From positions 1-30,270 of the forward strand of contig JAHRXB010000097.1 of assembly GCA_019104905.1 (NCBI GenBank): a DNA stretch of 30,270 nt. Reading direction: 5' to 3'. The position numbers and the translations under genes were made by a program. Within the stretch, counting starts at the first letter, position 1, and every line of letters starts with the position of its first letter. Below the pieces are notes generated by a model, which ran no database searches, was not told the origin of the DNA, and was given only the letters and a program-made list of their open reading frames with translations. The stretch comes from Bdellovibrio sp. (GTDB lineage Bacteria > Bdellovibrionota > Bdellovibrionia > Bdellovibrionales > Bdellovibrionaceae). This document shows positions 15,808 to 22,136 of this stretch, in pieces.

Positions 15808-16261
15808 ACCTGAACAGGTCGAAGAACTGATTCACTTTGTTGAAGAAGTCCATCATCCCTTAGAGGAAATAGAACTTTTCCCATTTATGAAAGACAAACC
15901 CTGTCTTTCGCAAGGGGGCCCTCGCTGTTCTTTGTATATGGGAATGCGTCTAGGGCTTGATCCTCTGCAAAGAGTGAGAGGGCATCTGGAAGACTTCTAT
16001 CGTAAAACGTCTTTCCGCCCGCCCCACTATCCAATCCCAGAATGGCTGACGGCGCAAAATCCTTTGAGCATTCCTTATGAGGAACATGTCATCGGTGCCG
16101 AGCTTGCGAAAAGCCTTTTGTTCCTGTCTAAACCAGAGAACTCAAGCCTTCGCGCTGAATTTTTTGAAAAATTCTATGATGACTACTGCCGTTTGCTTAG
16201 AATGCATATCGATAAAGAGGACAACTGCCTCTTTATCATATGCGAACGGGCCTTGGCTTAA
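15746..16261 (+). CDS. Hemerythrin-like HHE cation-binding protein
   Basis: This 171-residue predicted helical-bundle protein has a hemerythrin-like ligand pattern: His12 (REQHQKI), His36/37 with Glu40/41 (EVHHPLEEIELFPF), His114 with nearby Glu118-119 (YEEHVIGAEL), and His154 with Glu158 (MHIDKEDN). A di-iron centre for oxygen or nitric oxide is the natural reading, as in other HHE proteins near denitrification genes. The ATG at 15746 follows AGGAG at 15734-15738 inside the end of the Crp/Fnr gene, so the two are coupled. Five cysteines are also present. An upstream ATG at 15716 in the same frame has no ribosome binding site. It converges with the DUF2249 gene. Confidence 0.82.
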   Translation: MKEVLNNLREQHQKILMMLDRPEQVEELIHFVEEVHHPLEEIELFPFMKDKPCLSQGGPRCSLYMGMRLGLDPLQRVRGHLEDFYRKTSFRPPHYPIPEWLTAQNPLSIPYEEHVIGAELAKSLLFLSKPENSSLRAEFFEKFYDDYCRLLRMHIDKEDNCLFIICERALA

Positions 16262-16518
16262 TCTGCACAGAAGCCGCAGCAACCTTCTTTTTTCTTTTTG
16301 GTGATTTTCAATCTCCAGGTCTGCGGTCCTTGCTCAAGATACTCGTGAACAAACTGCCCGGCTTTTCTATCGTCAAACTGTCTTAAAAGAGGAATTGGAT
16401 CGTGAGTGTTGACGATGATCAGACTTTCTCCGCCTTCTAAATTATCAAAGCTTTGAAAAATAAATGCATGCCTTTCAGGGGCAGGAATCTGTTGGGCCTC
16501 AATGACAAAATCAGCCAT
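16258..16518 (-). CDS. DUF2249 domain protein with Cys-rich C-terminus
   Basis: This 86-residue protein is a DUF2249 member, recognised by PAPERHAFIFQSFDNLEGGESLIIVNTHDPIPLLRQF and QFVHEYLEQGPQTWRLKI. Such proteins have a small TusA-like fold and often accompany HHE proteins, NnrS and nitrite or NO reductases; their biochemical role is not settled. The tail KKKKEGCCGFCAD carries three clustered cysteines that could bind metal or do redox chemistry. AAAGGAG precedes the ATG. Its stop codon shares the TTAA at 16258-16261 with the stop of the convergent HHE gene. It has its own Fnr/Dnr-type promoter within the end of the SCO gene. Confidence 0.85.
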   Translation of the reverse strand: MADFVIEAQQIPAPERHAFIFQSFDNLEGGESLIIVNTHDPIPLLRQFDDRKAGQFVHEYLEQGPQTWRLKITKKKKEGCCGFCAD

Positions 16519-16541
16519 AGCGAATCTCCTTTTCTGTCCTT

Positions 16542-16547
16542 AGACTA
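16542..16547 (-). promoter_or_regulatory. Predicted -10 element of the DUF2249 gene
   Basis: On the minus strand this reads TAGTCT. With a start near 16535 it places the dyad at 16570-16583 at -41.5, the class II activator position, and leaves a short leader with the AAAGGAG site before the ATG at 16518. Confidence 0.45.
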
Positions 16548-16569
16548 GGAGATCCACCGCCCGCTGACA

Positions 16570-16583
16570 TTGATCGAGGTCAA
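16570..16583 (-). promoter_or_regulatory. Putative Fnr/Dnr-type box for the DUF2249 gene
   Basis: TTGAT-CGAG-GTCAA matches the island's dyad with near-perfect symmetry. It lies across the stop codon of the SCO gene and 52 bases before the DUF2249 ATG. This suggests that DUF2249 has a separate start site besides any read-through from the nirK operon. Confidence 0.62.
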
Positions 16584-17194
16584 TTATTAATTAATTTCGC
16601 CAGATCTTTAGGATTTTTATCTGCTCCGATTTGTTGCCCGACAATAACGCCTTCAGAGTCTAAAACAGTGATGATAAAGGAGTGATCGTAATCACCACCT
16701 TCGATCTTTTTATATTTAACTCCTAAAAGATTGGCGATTTCCCGAGGGGCCTTGTCTGAAGAGGACGTAAACAAAGTCCATTTTGAACTCAGTTTTCTTT
16801 TTTCTGCATATTTCTTCAAAACGCTGGGCGTATCCACGGTGGGATCAAAACTGACCAAGACAAAACGAACATTCTTTTTCTTCTGCAACTCCAGCTCTTT
16901 TTCAAGTTGCTGCATCTGCGCGATGATCAACGGACAGGCATAGGCGCAACTCGTATAGGCCATGGAGATAACGACCGGCTGTCCTCGCAAGGAATCAAAG
17001 GACACCTTCTTGCCATCCACGTCCAACAAATCTGTTTTTAGATTGTAAAGTGACTCGTCCCCGGTCGGCGTTGCTGCCGGAGCCTCTTTGTGATCTTTAT
17101 GATCTTTACCATGATGTTCATGGTCTGCCGCCGACGCGGTCATCACCAAGAACGGCACACACAACATCAGTAGCGAGCTTTTTTTAAGCCCCAT
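16580..17194 (-). CDS. SCO1/SenC-type copper chaperone with His-rich N-terminus
   Basis: This 204-residue protein of the SCO/thioredoxin-like family is exported by a signal peptide (residues 1-22). Copper ligands typical of SCO proteins are present: Cys83 and Cys87 in TSCAYACP, and His171 in DYDHSF. Immediately after the signal there is DHEHHGKDHKDHKE (24-37), an extra His/Asp-rich stretch that could bind more metal. SCO proteins deliver copper to cytochrome oxidase or other cuproenzymes in the periplasm. Here the gene is two bases after the NirV-like gene in the nirK operon, so copper loading of the nitrite reductase is the likely job. AAGGAG precedes the ATG. Confidence 0.9.
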   Translation of the reverse strand: MGLKKSSLLMLCVPFLVMTASAADHEHHGKDHKDHKEAPAATPTGDESLYNLKTDLLDVDGKKVSFDSLRGQPVVISMAYTSCAYACPLIIAQMQQLEKELELQKKKNVRFVLVSFDPTVDTPSVLKKYAEKRKLSSKWTLFTSSSDKAPREIANLLGVKYKKIEGGDYDHSFIITVLDSEGVIVGQQIGADKNPKDLAKLINN

Positions 17195-17196
17195 AT

Positions 17197-17961
17197 TTAC
17201 TCCTTATTTTTCACACAGCGAAATCCTAGATTTCGAACTGTGTACTTCGCCTGCAAACTGCTGCGAAAAGCGTAACGCATAAAAGCGGCATAATCGGCGG
17301 GATCTGCGGCACTCGCGGCCCCGCCACCACAAAACAAATTCCGATCCAAAGCCACATCAGATCGCGACTCTCCGGTCACCATGGATGAGTTGAAGTCTTC
17401 AACCCACTCCCAAATCAGACCGTGCATATCATAAACATCGAGAATATTCGGAGTTTTTTTCATCACCCCCGGCAAGGGCCATTCAGCACCTTGACCATAC
17501 CATTCAAGTATAAGGGACTTTAATTCGCGCTTATCTTTAAATGCCATTTGCCCGACGTATTCCCATTCATCGATCGTCGCCAAACGTTTGCCCAAGCTGT
17601 CGCAATAGGCGCGGGCGGCATACCAACTCACTCGCACCACGGGCGATGAGGCCATCTCAGGACCGCCAAAATCCAAGTCGCCTTTCCAATATTCAAGATA
17701 GTTTCCATCCACGAATATTTTTTTAGCCTTAGACTTTCGCCATTCAGGGTGAGCCGTCACGAATTTAAGATACTGAGTGTTGGTAACTGGATGTTTATCA
17801 ATGAAGAATTCAGAAACCTTTCGTGGAGTTTTGTCCAGAAAGGCTGGCATTTGAAAAGAGCCGGCCGGAACCAAAACCATATCCTGGGCCCGGCAAGGCA
17901 CTACATGAAACACCCCAAAAAGCACTATGCCAAAAATCACGATGCCTTTGAGGTGCTTCAT
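17197..17961 (-). CDS. NirV-like formylglycine-generating-enzyme fold protein
   Basis: This 254-residue exported protein (signal peptide residues 1-25, cut near CRAQ) has the FGE-sulfatase fold, seen in MVLVPAGSFQMP at the start, FIDKHPVTNTQYLKFV, VVRVSWYAARAYCDSLGKRLATIDEWEY, DMHGLIWEWVEDF and the final RNLGFRCVK. Proteins of this family encoded beside nirK are called NirV; they are not shown to make formylglycine, and their part in nitrite reduction is unclear. It lies nine bases after nirK and two before the SCO gene, so all three form an operon. NirV is an inference from location and fold; the gene symbol is left blank for that reason. Confidence 0.82.
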   Translation of the reverse strand: MKHLKGIVIFGIVLFGVFHVVPCRAQDMVLVPAGSFQMPAFLDKTPRKVSEFFIDKHPVTNTQYLKFVTAHPEWRKSKAKKIFVDGNYLEYWKGDLDFGGPEMASSPVVRVSWYAARAYCDSLGKRLATIDEWEYVGQMAFKDKRELKSLILEWYGQGAEWPLPGVMKKTPNILDVYDMHGLIWEWVEDFNSSMVTGESRSDVALDRNLFCGGGAASAADPADYAAFMRYAFRSSLQAKYTVRNLGFRCVKNKE

Positions 17962-17970
17962 AAAAATATC

Positions 17971-19395
17971 CTATTTCACTTTTCCTGAAGCGCGAACCGC
18001 TTTCACTTCCTCAGGAGTTACGATTTTCTTAGAGTTGCCCCATGCGCTATACACGTATGTAAGAACATTGGCAGCTTCTTCGTCTGACAAGACCTGAGCT
18101 GGCATGATGGAGTCATAGTCCTTGCCATTCACTTTGATCTTACCTTCCAAACCGTGAATCACGGCAGAAATCGCTTTGTTTTTATTGTTGTTCAAATAGT
18201 CTGATTTAGCCAACGGAGGGAATGCACCGTTCAAGCCTTGCCCGTTTGTCTGATGGCATGCAAAGCATGAAGTCTCGTAGATTCTTTGACCGCGAGCGAT
18301 CTTCTCTTCCGTAGTTTTTGCTGGAGCGATAGTTGGAGCCTTCTCGCCCATTTCCTGAATCACACCACCCTCAGGCTGGTAGATACCGTCATGAGTTTTT
18401 CCAGAGTAAACTTCTTTATTGGCCTCACCCTCAACTTTGATCATACCCAACGCCCCTTTATTGAAGGCGCGGAAGATAGAGTGATCCACCATGATAAAGG
18501 TCCCTGTTGTCTGCAATTTGAAGTCAACAATCGCTGAACCACCGGCAGGAACAAGAGTCGTCTGCACGTGTTCATTCACCAGTTTACCACCTTCGATATA
18601 AACTTTATCGAAGATCTCACCGATCACGTGGAAAGAAGACACGAGGTTCGGTCCACCGTTACCAACGTAAAGACGAACTGTTTCACCAACTTTAGCTTTA
18701 ACAGCTTTGTCTCCGACCAAAGCACCAACGCTGCCGTTGAACACGACATAGTCAGGATTTTCTTCAACAGCTTTTGTCATGCTGAAAGGTTGCAAACCGG
18801 GAGCACCATATTTTCCTTTTGTATAGAACTCACTTTGCATCACGTAGTATTCACGGTCGACTTTTGGCAAACCATCTTTAGGCTCCACCAAGATCAAACC
18901 ATACATACCATTGGCAATGTGCATCCCTACAGGCGCTGTTGCACAGTGATAGACGTAAAGACCTGGGTTCAAAGCTTTGAAATTGAATGTCGAGCTGTGA
19001 CCAGGAGCAGTGAACGATCCTTCCGCACCACCACCTTGTCCAGTGACGGCATGCAAGTCGATGTTGTGAGGCAACTTGCTTGAAGGATGGTTATGAAGAT
19101 GGAACTCAACATGGTCCCCTTCGCGAATACGGATGAATTTACCAGGAACTTTTCCACCAAATGTCCAGAACGTGTAGTCTACGCCATCAGCAAGGCGGAG
19201 TTTTACCTCTTTAGTCTCGAGGTTCACGATAACCTTGGTTGGATATTTACGCGTGATGGGTGGTGGAACTTCGGGGGCGTCAGTTAAAATCGCCACTTCT
19301 TCGCCTTTGACCTTCTCTTCGGCGTGGGCTCCCCCCGCAAAAGCTAAGCAGGCTGCTAATAGTGCAAATGACCTAAGGACCGTTAAATGTCTCAT
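17971..19395 (-). CDS. nirK: Copper nitrite reductase with fused C-terminal cytochrome c domain
   Basis: This periplasmic enzyme reduces nitrite to nitric oxide. I chose the ATG at 19395, with AAGGAG just upstream, over one at 19416; this gives 474 residues with a signal peptide ending at Ala25. Type 1 copper ligands are His110, Cys151, His159 and Met164; type 2 ligands are His115, His150 and His305; the catalytic Asp113 and His256 are also there. After the two cupredoxin domains (about 45-325) comes a linker and a class I cytochrome c domain (about 365-455) with CFACH at 377-381 and a likely axial Met431. Three-domain NirK enzymes with a tethered heme are known in other bacteria. It leads the operon nirK-nirV-like-SCO. 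Confidence 0.94.
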   Translation of the reverse strand: MRHLTVLRSFALLAACLAFAGGAHAEEKVKGEEVAILTDAPEVPPPITRKYPTKVIVNLETKEVKLRLADGVDYTFWTFGGKVPGKFIRIREGDHVEFHLHNHPSSKLPHNIDLHAVTGQGGGAEGSFTAPGHSSTFNFKALNPGLYVYHCATAPVGMHIANGMYGLILVEPKDGLPKVDREYYVMQSEFYTKGKYGAPGLQPFSMTKAVEENPDYVVFNGSVGALVGDKAVKAKVGETVRLYVGNGGPNLVSSFHVIGEIFDKVYIEGGKLVNEHVQTTLVPAGGSAIVDFKLQTTGTFIMVDHSIFRAFNKGALGMIKVEGEANKEVYSGKTHDGIYQPEGGVIQEMGEKAPTIAPAKTTEEKIARGQRIYETSCFACHQTNGQGLNGAFPPLAKSDYLNNNKNKAISAVIHGLEGKIKVNGKDYDSIMPAQVLSDEEAANVLTYVYSAWGNSKKIVTPEEVKAVRASGKVK

Positions 19396-19427
19396 CTTTA
19401 GTCTCCTTGATGACATACTCTAAATGT

Positions 19428-19433
19428 TTTATA
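19428..19433 (-). promoter_or_regulatory. Predicted -10 element of nirK
   Basis: The minus strand reads TATAAA here, followed about seven bases later by the predicted transcription start near 19421 and then the AAGGAG site before the nirK ATG. No good -35 is seen, as expected when an activator occupies -41.5. Confidence 0.5.
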
Positions 19434-19455
19434 GTTCATAAGGCTCCCATCGAAC

Positions 19456-19469
19456 ATGACGTGGATCAA
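19456..19469 (-). promoter_or_regulatory. Putative Fnr/Dnr-type box of the nirK operon
   Basis: Read on the minus strand this is TTGAT-CCAC-GTCAT, centred at 19462.5, exactly 41.5 bases before the predicted start at 19421. It matches the shared pattern TTGATCNNNRTCAW. Control of nirK by Fnr/Dnr/NnrR-type regulators is well known in denitrifiers. Confidence 0.65.
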
Positions 19470-19498
19470 CTTTTTTGTGGTCCCATACAAATCATCCC

Positions 19499-19519
19499 CC
19501 TAGGTAGTACATACCTAGG
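19499..19519. promoter_or_regulatory. Perfect 8-bp inverted repeat upstream of nirK
   Basis: CCTAGGTA at 19499-19506 and TACCTAGG at 19512-19519 flank five bases. No T-run follows on either strand. Downstream of the L,D-transpeptidase stop, a second stem (AGGTCG 19517-19522 with CGACCT 19531-19536) shares three bases with it, so the two could not fully form together in RNA. It could be an operator about 90 bases before the nirK start or an RNA structure at the end of the upstream gene. Confidence 0.45.
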
Positions 19520-19535
19520 TCGGGAGGCTTCGACC

Positions 19536-20291
19536 TTAGTCTATACCGCCGCCTTCACCGGGAGTTCTTCCGGTATTTACTCCGGGTGGCAAAATCTCGT
19601 CGCCAATCAGGGATTGTTCCAAAGGGTAACGCCGCGAATAACCGATCAGATCTTTATGATACGAAAAGAGAATGCTGCCATTCTGAAGAAGACTGACAAG
19701 ATAGTTCAGATGCTCCAACCCCACGGCAAAACACCCTTCACTCCACCCCAGTCGCCCGTTCTTTGCGATGAATTCATCGCTCACATACTTCGCTCCATGC
19801 ATCACGATATTGCGATAGCGAGAATTGCTGTTAGAACGATCGATTCCATCAAGATAAAGTGACAATCCATTCTTCTCACTCACATAGGTGCCTTTGGCAT
19901 AATAAAAACCCAAAGAACTTTTCCAGGAATCGGGAATGTTGGAAAAACTGCGCGTCTCCAAAACACCTGAGCGAATTCCATGGGCGACATAAAACCTCTG
20001 CACGACTCCGGTGCGCAAGTTGAGAAGATAAAGTCGCTTTTCTTTGGAGGGTCGGGAGTAATCCACTAAGACCGCGTAGTCGGTATTGGGAATCCGCCCT
20101 TCATTGTAATCAAACATACGAAAGATCAGATCCAAAGGCTCGCGAGCAACGCCTTGTTCTAGCAGCACATCAAAGAGGTAACGTCCGCTACTGATCCTAC
20201 GATTGAACATCGAATCCGCCAACGCCGGGGACACGACGAAGAATAACATCACAAATAAAAATGTCGTTGAAAGCCGCAAAAGAAAAATCAT
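19536..20291 (-). CDS. Secreted L,D-transpeptidase (YkuD-type catalytic domain)
   Basis: This 251-residue exported protein (signal peptide residues 1-26, ending ALA) belongs to the murein L,D-transpeptidase catalytic-domain family. The catalytic site shows as His165 in NIVMHGAKYVS and Cys187 in GRLGWSEGCFAV, the H-G and S-x-G-C motifs of the YkuD fold. Such enzymes make 3-3 crosslinks, attach other molecules to peptidoglycan or exchange amino acids on it. Bdellovibrio uses several to remodel prey and self walls, so a role in predation is possible but not shown. The C-terminal tail (about 225-251) is Gly/Pro-rich. It lies upstream of nirK on the same strand, but nirK has its own promoter, so they are probably separate units. 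Confidence 0.88.
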   Translation of the reverse strand: MIFLLRLSTTFLFVMLFFVVSPALADSMFNRRISSGRYLFDVLLEQGVAREPLDLIFRMFDYNEGRIPNTDYAVLVDYSRPSKEKRLYLLNLRTGVVQRFYVAHGIRSGVLETRSFSNIPDSWKSSLGFYYAKGTYVSEKNGLSLYLDGIDRSNSNSRYRNIVMHGAKYVSDEFIAKNGRLGWSEGCFAVGLEHLNYLVSLLQNGSILFSYHKDLIGYSRRYPLEQSLIGDEILPPGVNTGRTPGEGGGID

Positions 20292-20343
20292 GTTCTCACT
20301 GTCATAGCAAGAACAGTCATCAGCAAATTAAGTTTAAGAAAGG

Positions 20344-21045
20344 TCAGGGCCAGGGAATATGTGGAACGTCCTGACAGACAATCGGCAAAGCGTCCGCTTG
20401 AAGAGGAGCGGCGTAGAAATCTATTTGAGCGGACTCATCCAACAGCAAGATGTGAGATCTTAAAACCATTCTCGACAAAGACAACGGAGAAAATTTGTTT
20501 TTTTGTTGCGCCATTTGTTCATACCTAGGAGCCAAAGCCGCAATTCGACGAATCGATTCCAGAATGTGTTTGACCATGCAATTGTATCTGGGGTTTTTAT
20601 CCAGCTCACGAATTTGCGCGTCCGCATAGAGGGCGAGATCCCCGTGCGCTTTGGCCTTATAGAGATTCAGCAAATCTCTTTTCAGCTTCACAACATCCGG
20701 AGCGTGAAAATTATCGAGAGACTCTGCGCCTTCTGGATTGAAAGCCTTAAAAGCCGGAACCTCGGACATATCGACAAAGTCCGCACACAAAATCGGTATG
20801 CCAGCGCGACGATAGGGCGCCGCCCACAGGTCCGCAAAAGGAGCCACGAGGGAAAGCTTCTGCTCCATCCAGATCAACTTCTTTGAAACGATCTGACTTT
20901 GCCCTTCAGATAAACTTTCGTAAACGGGGGCCCGCTTTTTATTCAACTCAATCGCTTCGTGAATATGCTGGGCCAAACAGCCCGCTTGGGATTTGACTGC
21001 CACAACCGAAATAAAAATAGAAAGGGCCCATCTCAGAAAAGACAT
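20344..21045 (-). CDS. Secreted protein of unknown function with an internal tandem duplication
   Basis: I do not recognise the family of this 233-residue protein. It starts with a signal-like segment (1-21). The rest appears to be two copies of one domain: residues 23-97 and 156-232. Each begins C-x3-HI and has an AP-x-YE segment and AAP, then ends with a (I/L)PI(L/V)C-x-D motif. Cys23 aligns with Cys156 and Cys87 with Cys224, so each copy has two cysteines that could form a disulfide. A polar linker of about 58 residues joins them. The ribosome binding site is weak. It lies between the L,D-transpeptidase gene (52 bases away) and the XRE regulator on the same strand. A small extracytoplasmic domain is a fair reading; no function is proposed. 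Confidence 0.7.
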   Translation of the reverse strand: MSFLRWALSIFISVVAVKSQAGCLAQHIHEAIELNKKRAPVYESLSEGQSQIVSKKLIWMEQKLSLVAPFADLWAAPYRRAGIPILCADFVDMSEVPAFKAFNPEGAESLDNFHAPDVVKLKRDLLNLYKAKAHGDLALYADAQIRELDKNPRYNCMVKHILESIRRIAALAPRYEQMAQQKNKFSPLSLSRMVLRSHILLLDESAQIDFYAAPLQADALPIVCQDVPHIPWP

Positions 21046-21084
21046 AACCCGTTATATCATGCCCTCGGTACCTTTGGCCGCTAC

Positions 21085-21141
21085 AGAGGGGGCTTAGAAA
21101 AAAAGAGAGGGGTGTTTAAAGATTTGACGGAGGAAGCCCCC
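21085..21141 (-). terminator. Candidate terminator or structure after the XRE regulator gene
   Basis: GGGGGCTT at 21088-21095 pairs with AAGCCCCC at 21134-21141, which overlaps the XRE gene stop. On the minus strand a shorter AGGGG/CCCCT pairing is followed by CTCTTTTTTT, a terminator-like layout with a long loop. The large loop makes this uncertain. Confidence 0.35.
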
Positions 21142-21875
21142 TACTCTTTCTTTTTAATCGCTCCCATATAGGAATACTGCCAAGGGCGGAATGCCAATAA
21201 CAAGCCCGTATCCACGACCGAAACATTGTGTTCGGACTCAAAACGCGCTTCTTCTTGCATCTCGATTAAGATGCGCTCGAGCTTCGTTTTGTATTTCGCC
21301 AAAGACGGAGGACTTATTTTCAATAACGAAAAACGAATGTAGTCTTCGGTGCGAAAATCGTAATTCAAATAGCTTGCTTTGGTCTGTTCAAACAAGGCTT
21401 TTCCCACCGGGCCATCACGATGAAAACGCAAAAAGCCCTGACGTTTGAATTTCACTTTATCCCGGGGATGCAGCTCAATGAGATTCAGGCGGTCCAATTG
21501 GAAAAGATATTTTTTCGATTCAGAACTGGTGATCTGATATTCCCGTTCAATTTTTTGTGGGGTCTTCCCTTCCTGCAACATCATGTAGTAATGCAACAAG
21601 CGGGCATTTTCAGCCAACGCCTTTTCTTGCTCATCAGTCAAAGTCACAACCTGACTTGCTTCTTCTAAATTCGCGGATTTCACCACCTCTGAAAAACTGA
21701 GGTCGGCCACGCGACAAATTTCTTCCAAGCGCTCTAGACTGAGGCTCTTATTAGAAAGGATTCTTTTTACGCTGGATTCACTCAAACCCAAAGCCTTGGC
21801 GAGATCCCGATATAGAATATTCTTCGCTTTTAAAGATCTTTTCAAAGAATTCAAGAATTGGTCAATTTGTGACAT
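21141..21875 (-). CDS. XRE-type helix-turn-helix transcriptional regulator
   Basis: This 244-residue protein has an N-terminal Cro/C1-type helix-turn-helix at about residues 15-60 (NILYRDLAKALGLSESSVKRILSNKSLSLERLEEIC). The remaining 180 residues form a helical effector part with no recognised ligand motif; this overall type is common among Bdellovibrio-like regulators. The ATG at 21875 has GGAGG five bases upstream; an in-frame start at 21920 would run through the operator and lacks such a site. A perfect 9-bp inverted repeat lies 16-39 bases upstream, which suggests autoregulation. It diverges from the small protein and ABC exporter genes, so it may control those. Confidence 0.85.
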   Translation of the reverse strand: MSQIDQFLNSLKRSLKAKNILYRDLAKALGLSESSVKRILSNKSLSLERLEEICRVADLSFSEVVKSANLEEASQVVTLTDEQEKALAENARLLHYYMMLQEGKTPQKIEREYQITSSESKKYLFQLDRLNLIELHPRDKVKFKRQGFLRFHRDGPVGKALFEQTKASYLNYDFRTEDYIRFSLLKISPPSLAKYKTKLERILIEMQEEARFESEHNVSVVDTGLLLAFRPWQYSYMGAIKKKE

Positions 21876-21891
21876 CTCAGCCTCCAAAACC

Positions 21892-21914
21892 AGAGTATTA
21901 CAAGATAATACTCT
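21892..21914. promoter_or_regulatory. Perfect inverted repeat, likely operator of the XRE regulator
   Basis: AGAGTATTA at 21892-21900 and TAATACTCT at 21906-21914 are perfect 9-bp arms around CAAGA. On the minus strand TTGCAA (21915-21920), then 17 bases, then TACTCT could be the promoter of the XRE gene, so the dyad would overlap it. The site also sits 66 bases ahead of the divergent small gene. Confidence 0.6.
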
Positions 21915-21979
21915 TTGCAAGGGTATTGAATTATAGCACTGATCAGCCGATTCTAAATTTGACGAACGAAGGAGGACCT

Positions 21980-22120
21980 ATGAGAATTTTGAAGTTCATC
22001 TTAAACCGTTTTCTACAAAGAAGACCCTTCTTTTATGGCTGGGAACAAAAGGCCTTTGAACGACGCCTGGAGCAAAACTATCGCCGAGTCCAAAACACTT
22101 GCCGACTCGGGAAGGATTAA
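21980..22120 (+). CDS. Small basic protein of 46 residues, unknown function
   Basis: The ATG at 21980 follows a perfect AGGAGG at 21970-21975, and the frame runs to a stop at 22120. The protein begins MRILKFILNRFLQRRPFFYGW and continues with a charged, Arg-rich helix-like part (EQKAFERRLEQNYRRVQNTCR). The N-terminal part is hydrophobic and basic and could lie at the membrane surface. It lies 16 bases before the ABC exporter genes and opposite the XRE regulator, so it may be part of the exporter operon. No family is recognised. The strong ribosome binding site and frame support a real gene, though it is short. Confidence 0.6.
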   Translation: MRILKFILNRFLQRRPFFYGWEQKAFERRLEQNYRRVQNTCRLGKD

Positions 22121-22136
22121 ATAGAGTCTTCCCAGA

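Noticed and set aside
20291..20315. TGTTCT/AGAACA inverted repeat at the L,D-transpeptidase start
   Set aside because: Six-base arms with a 13-base spacer overlapping the start codon can occur by chance; no second copy was seen in the window.
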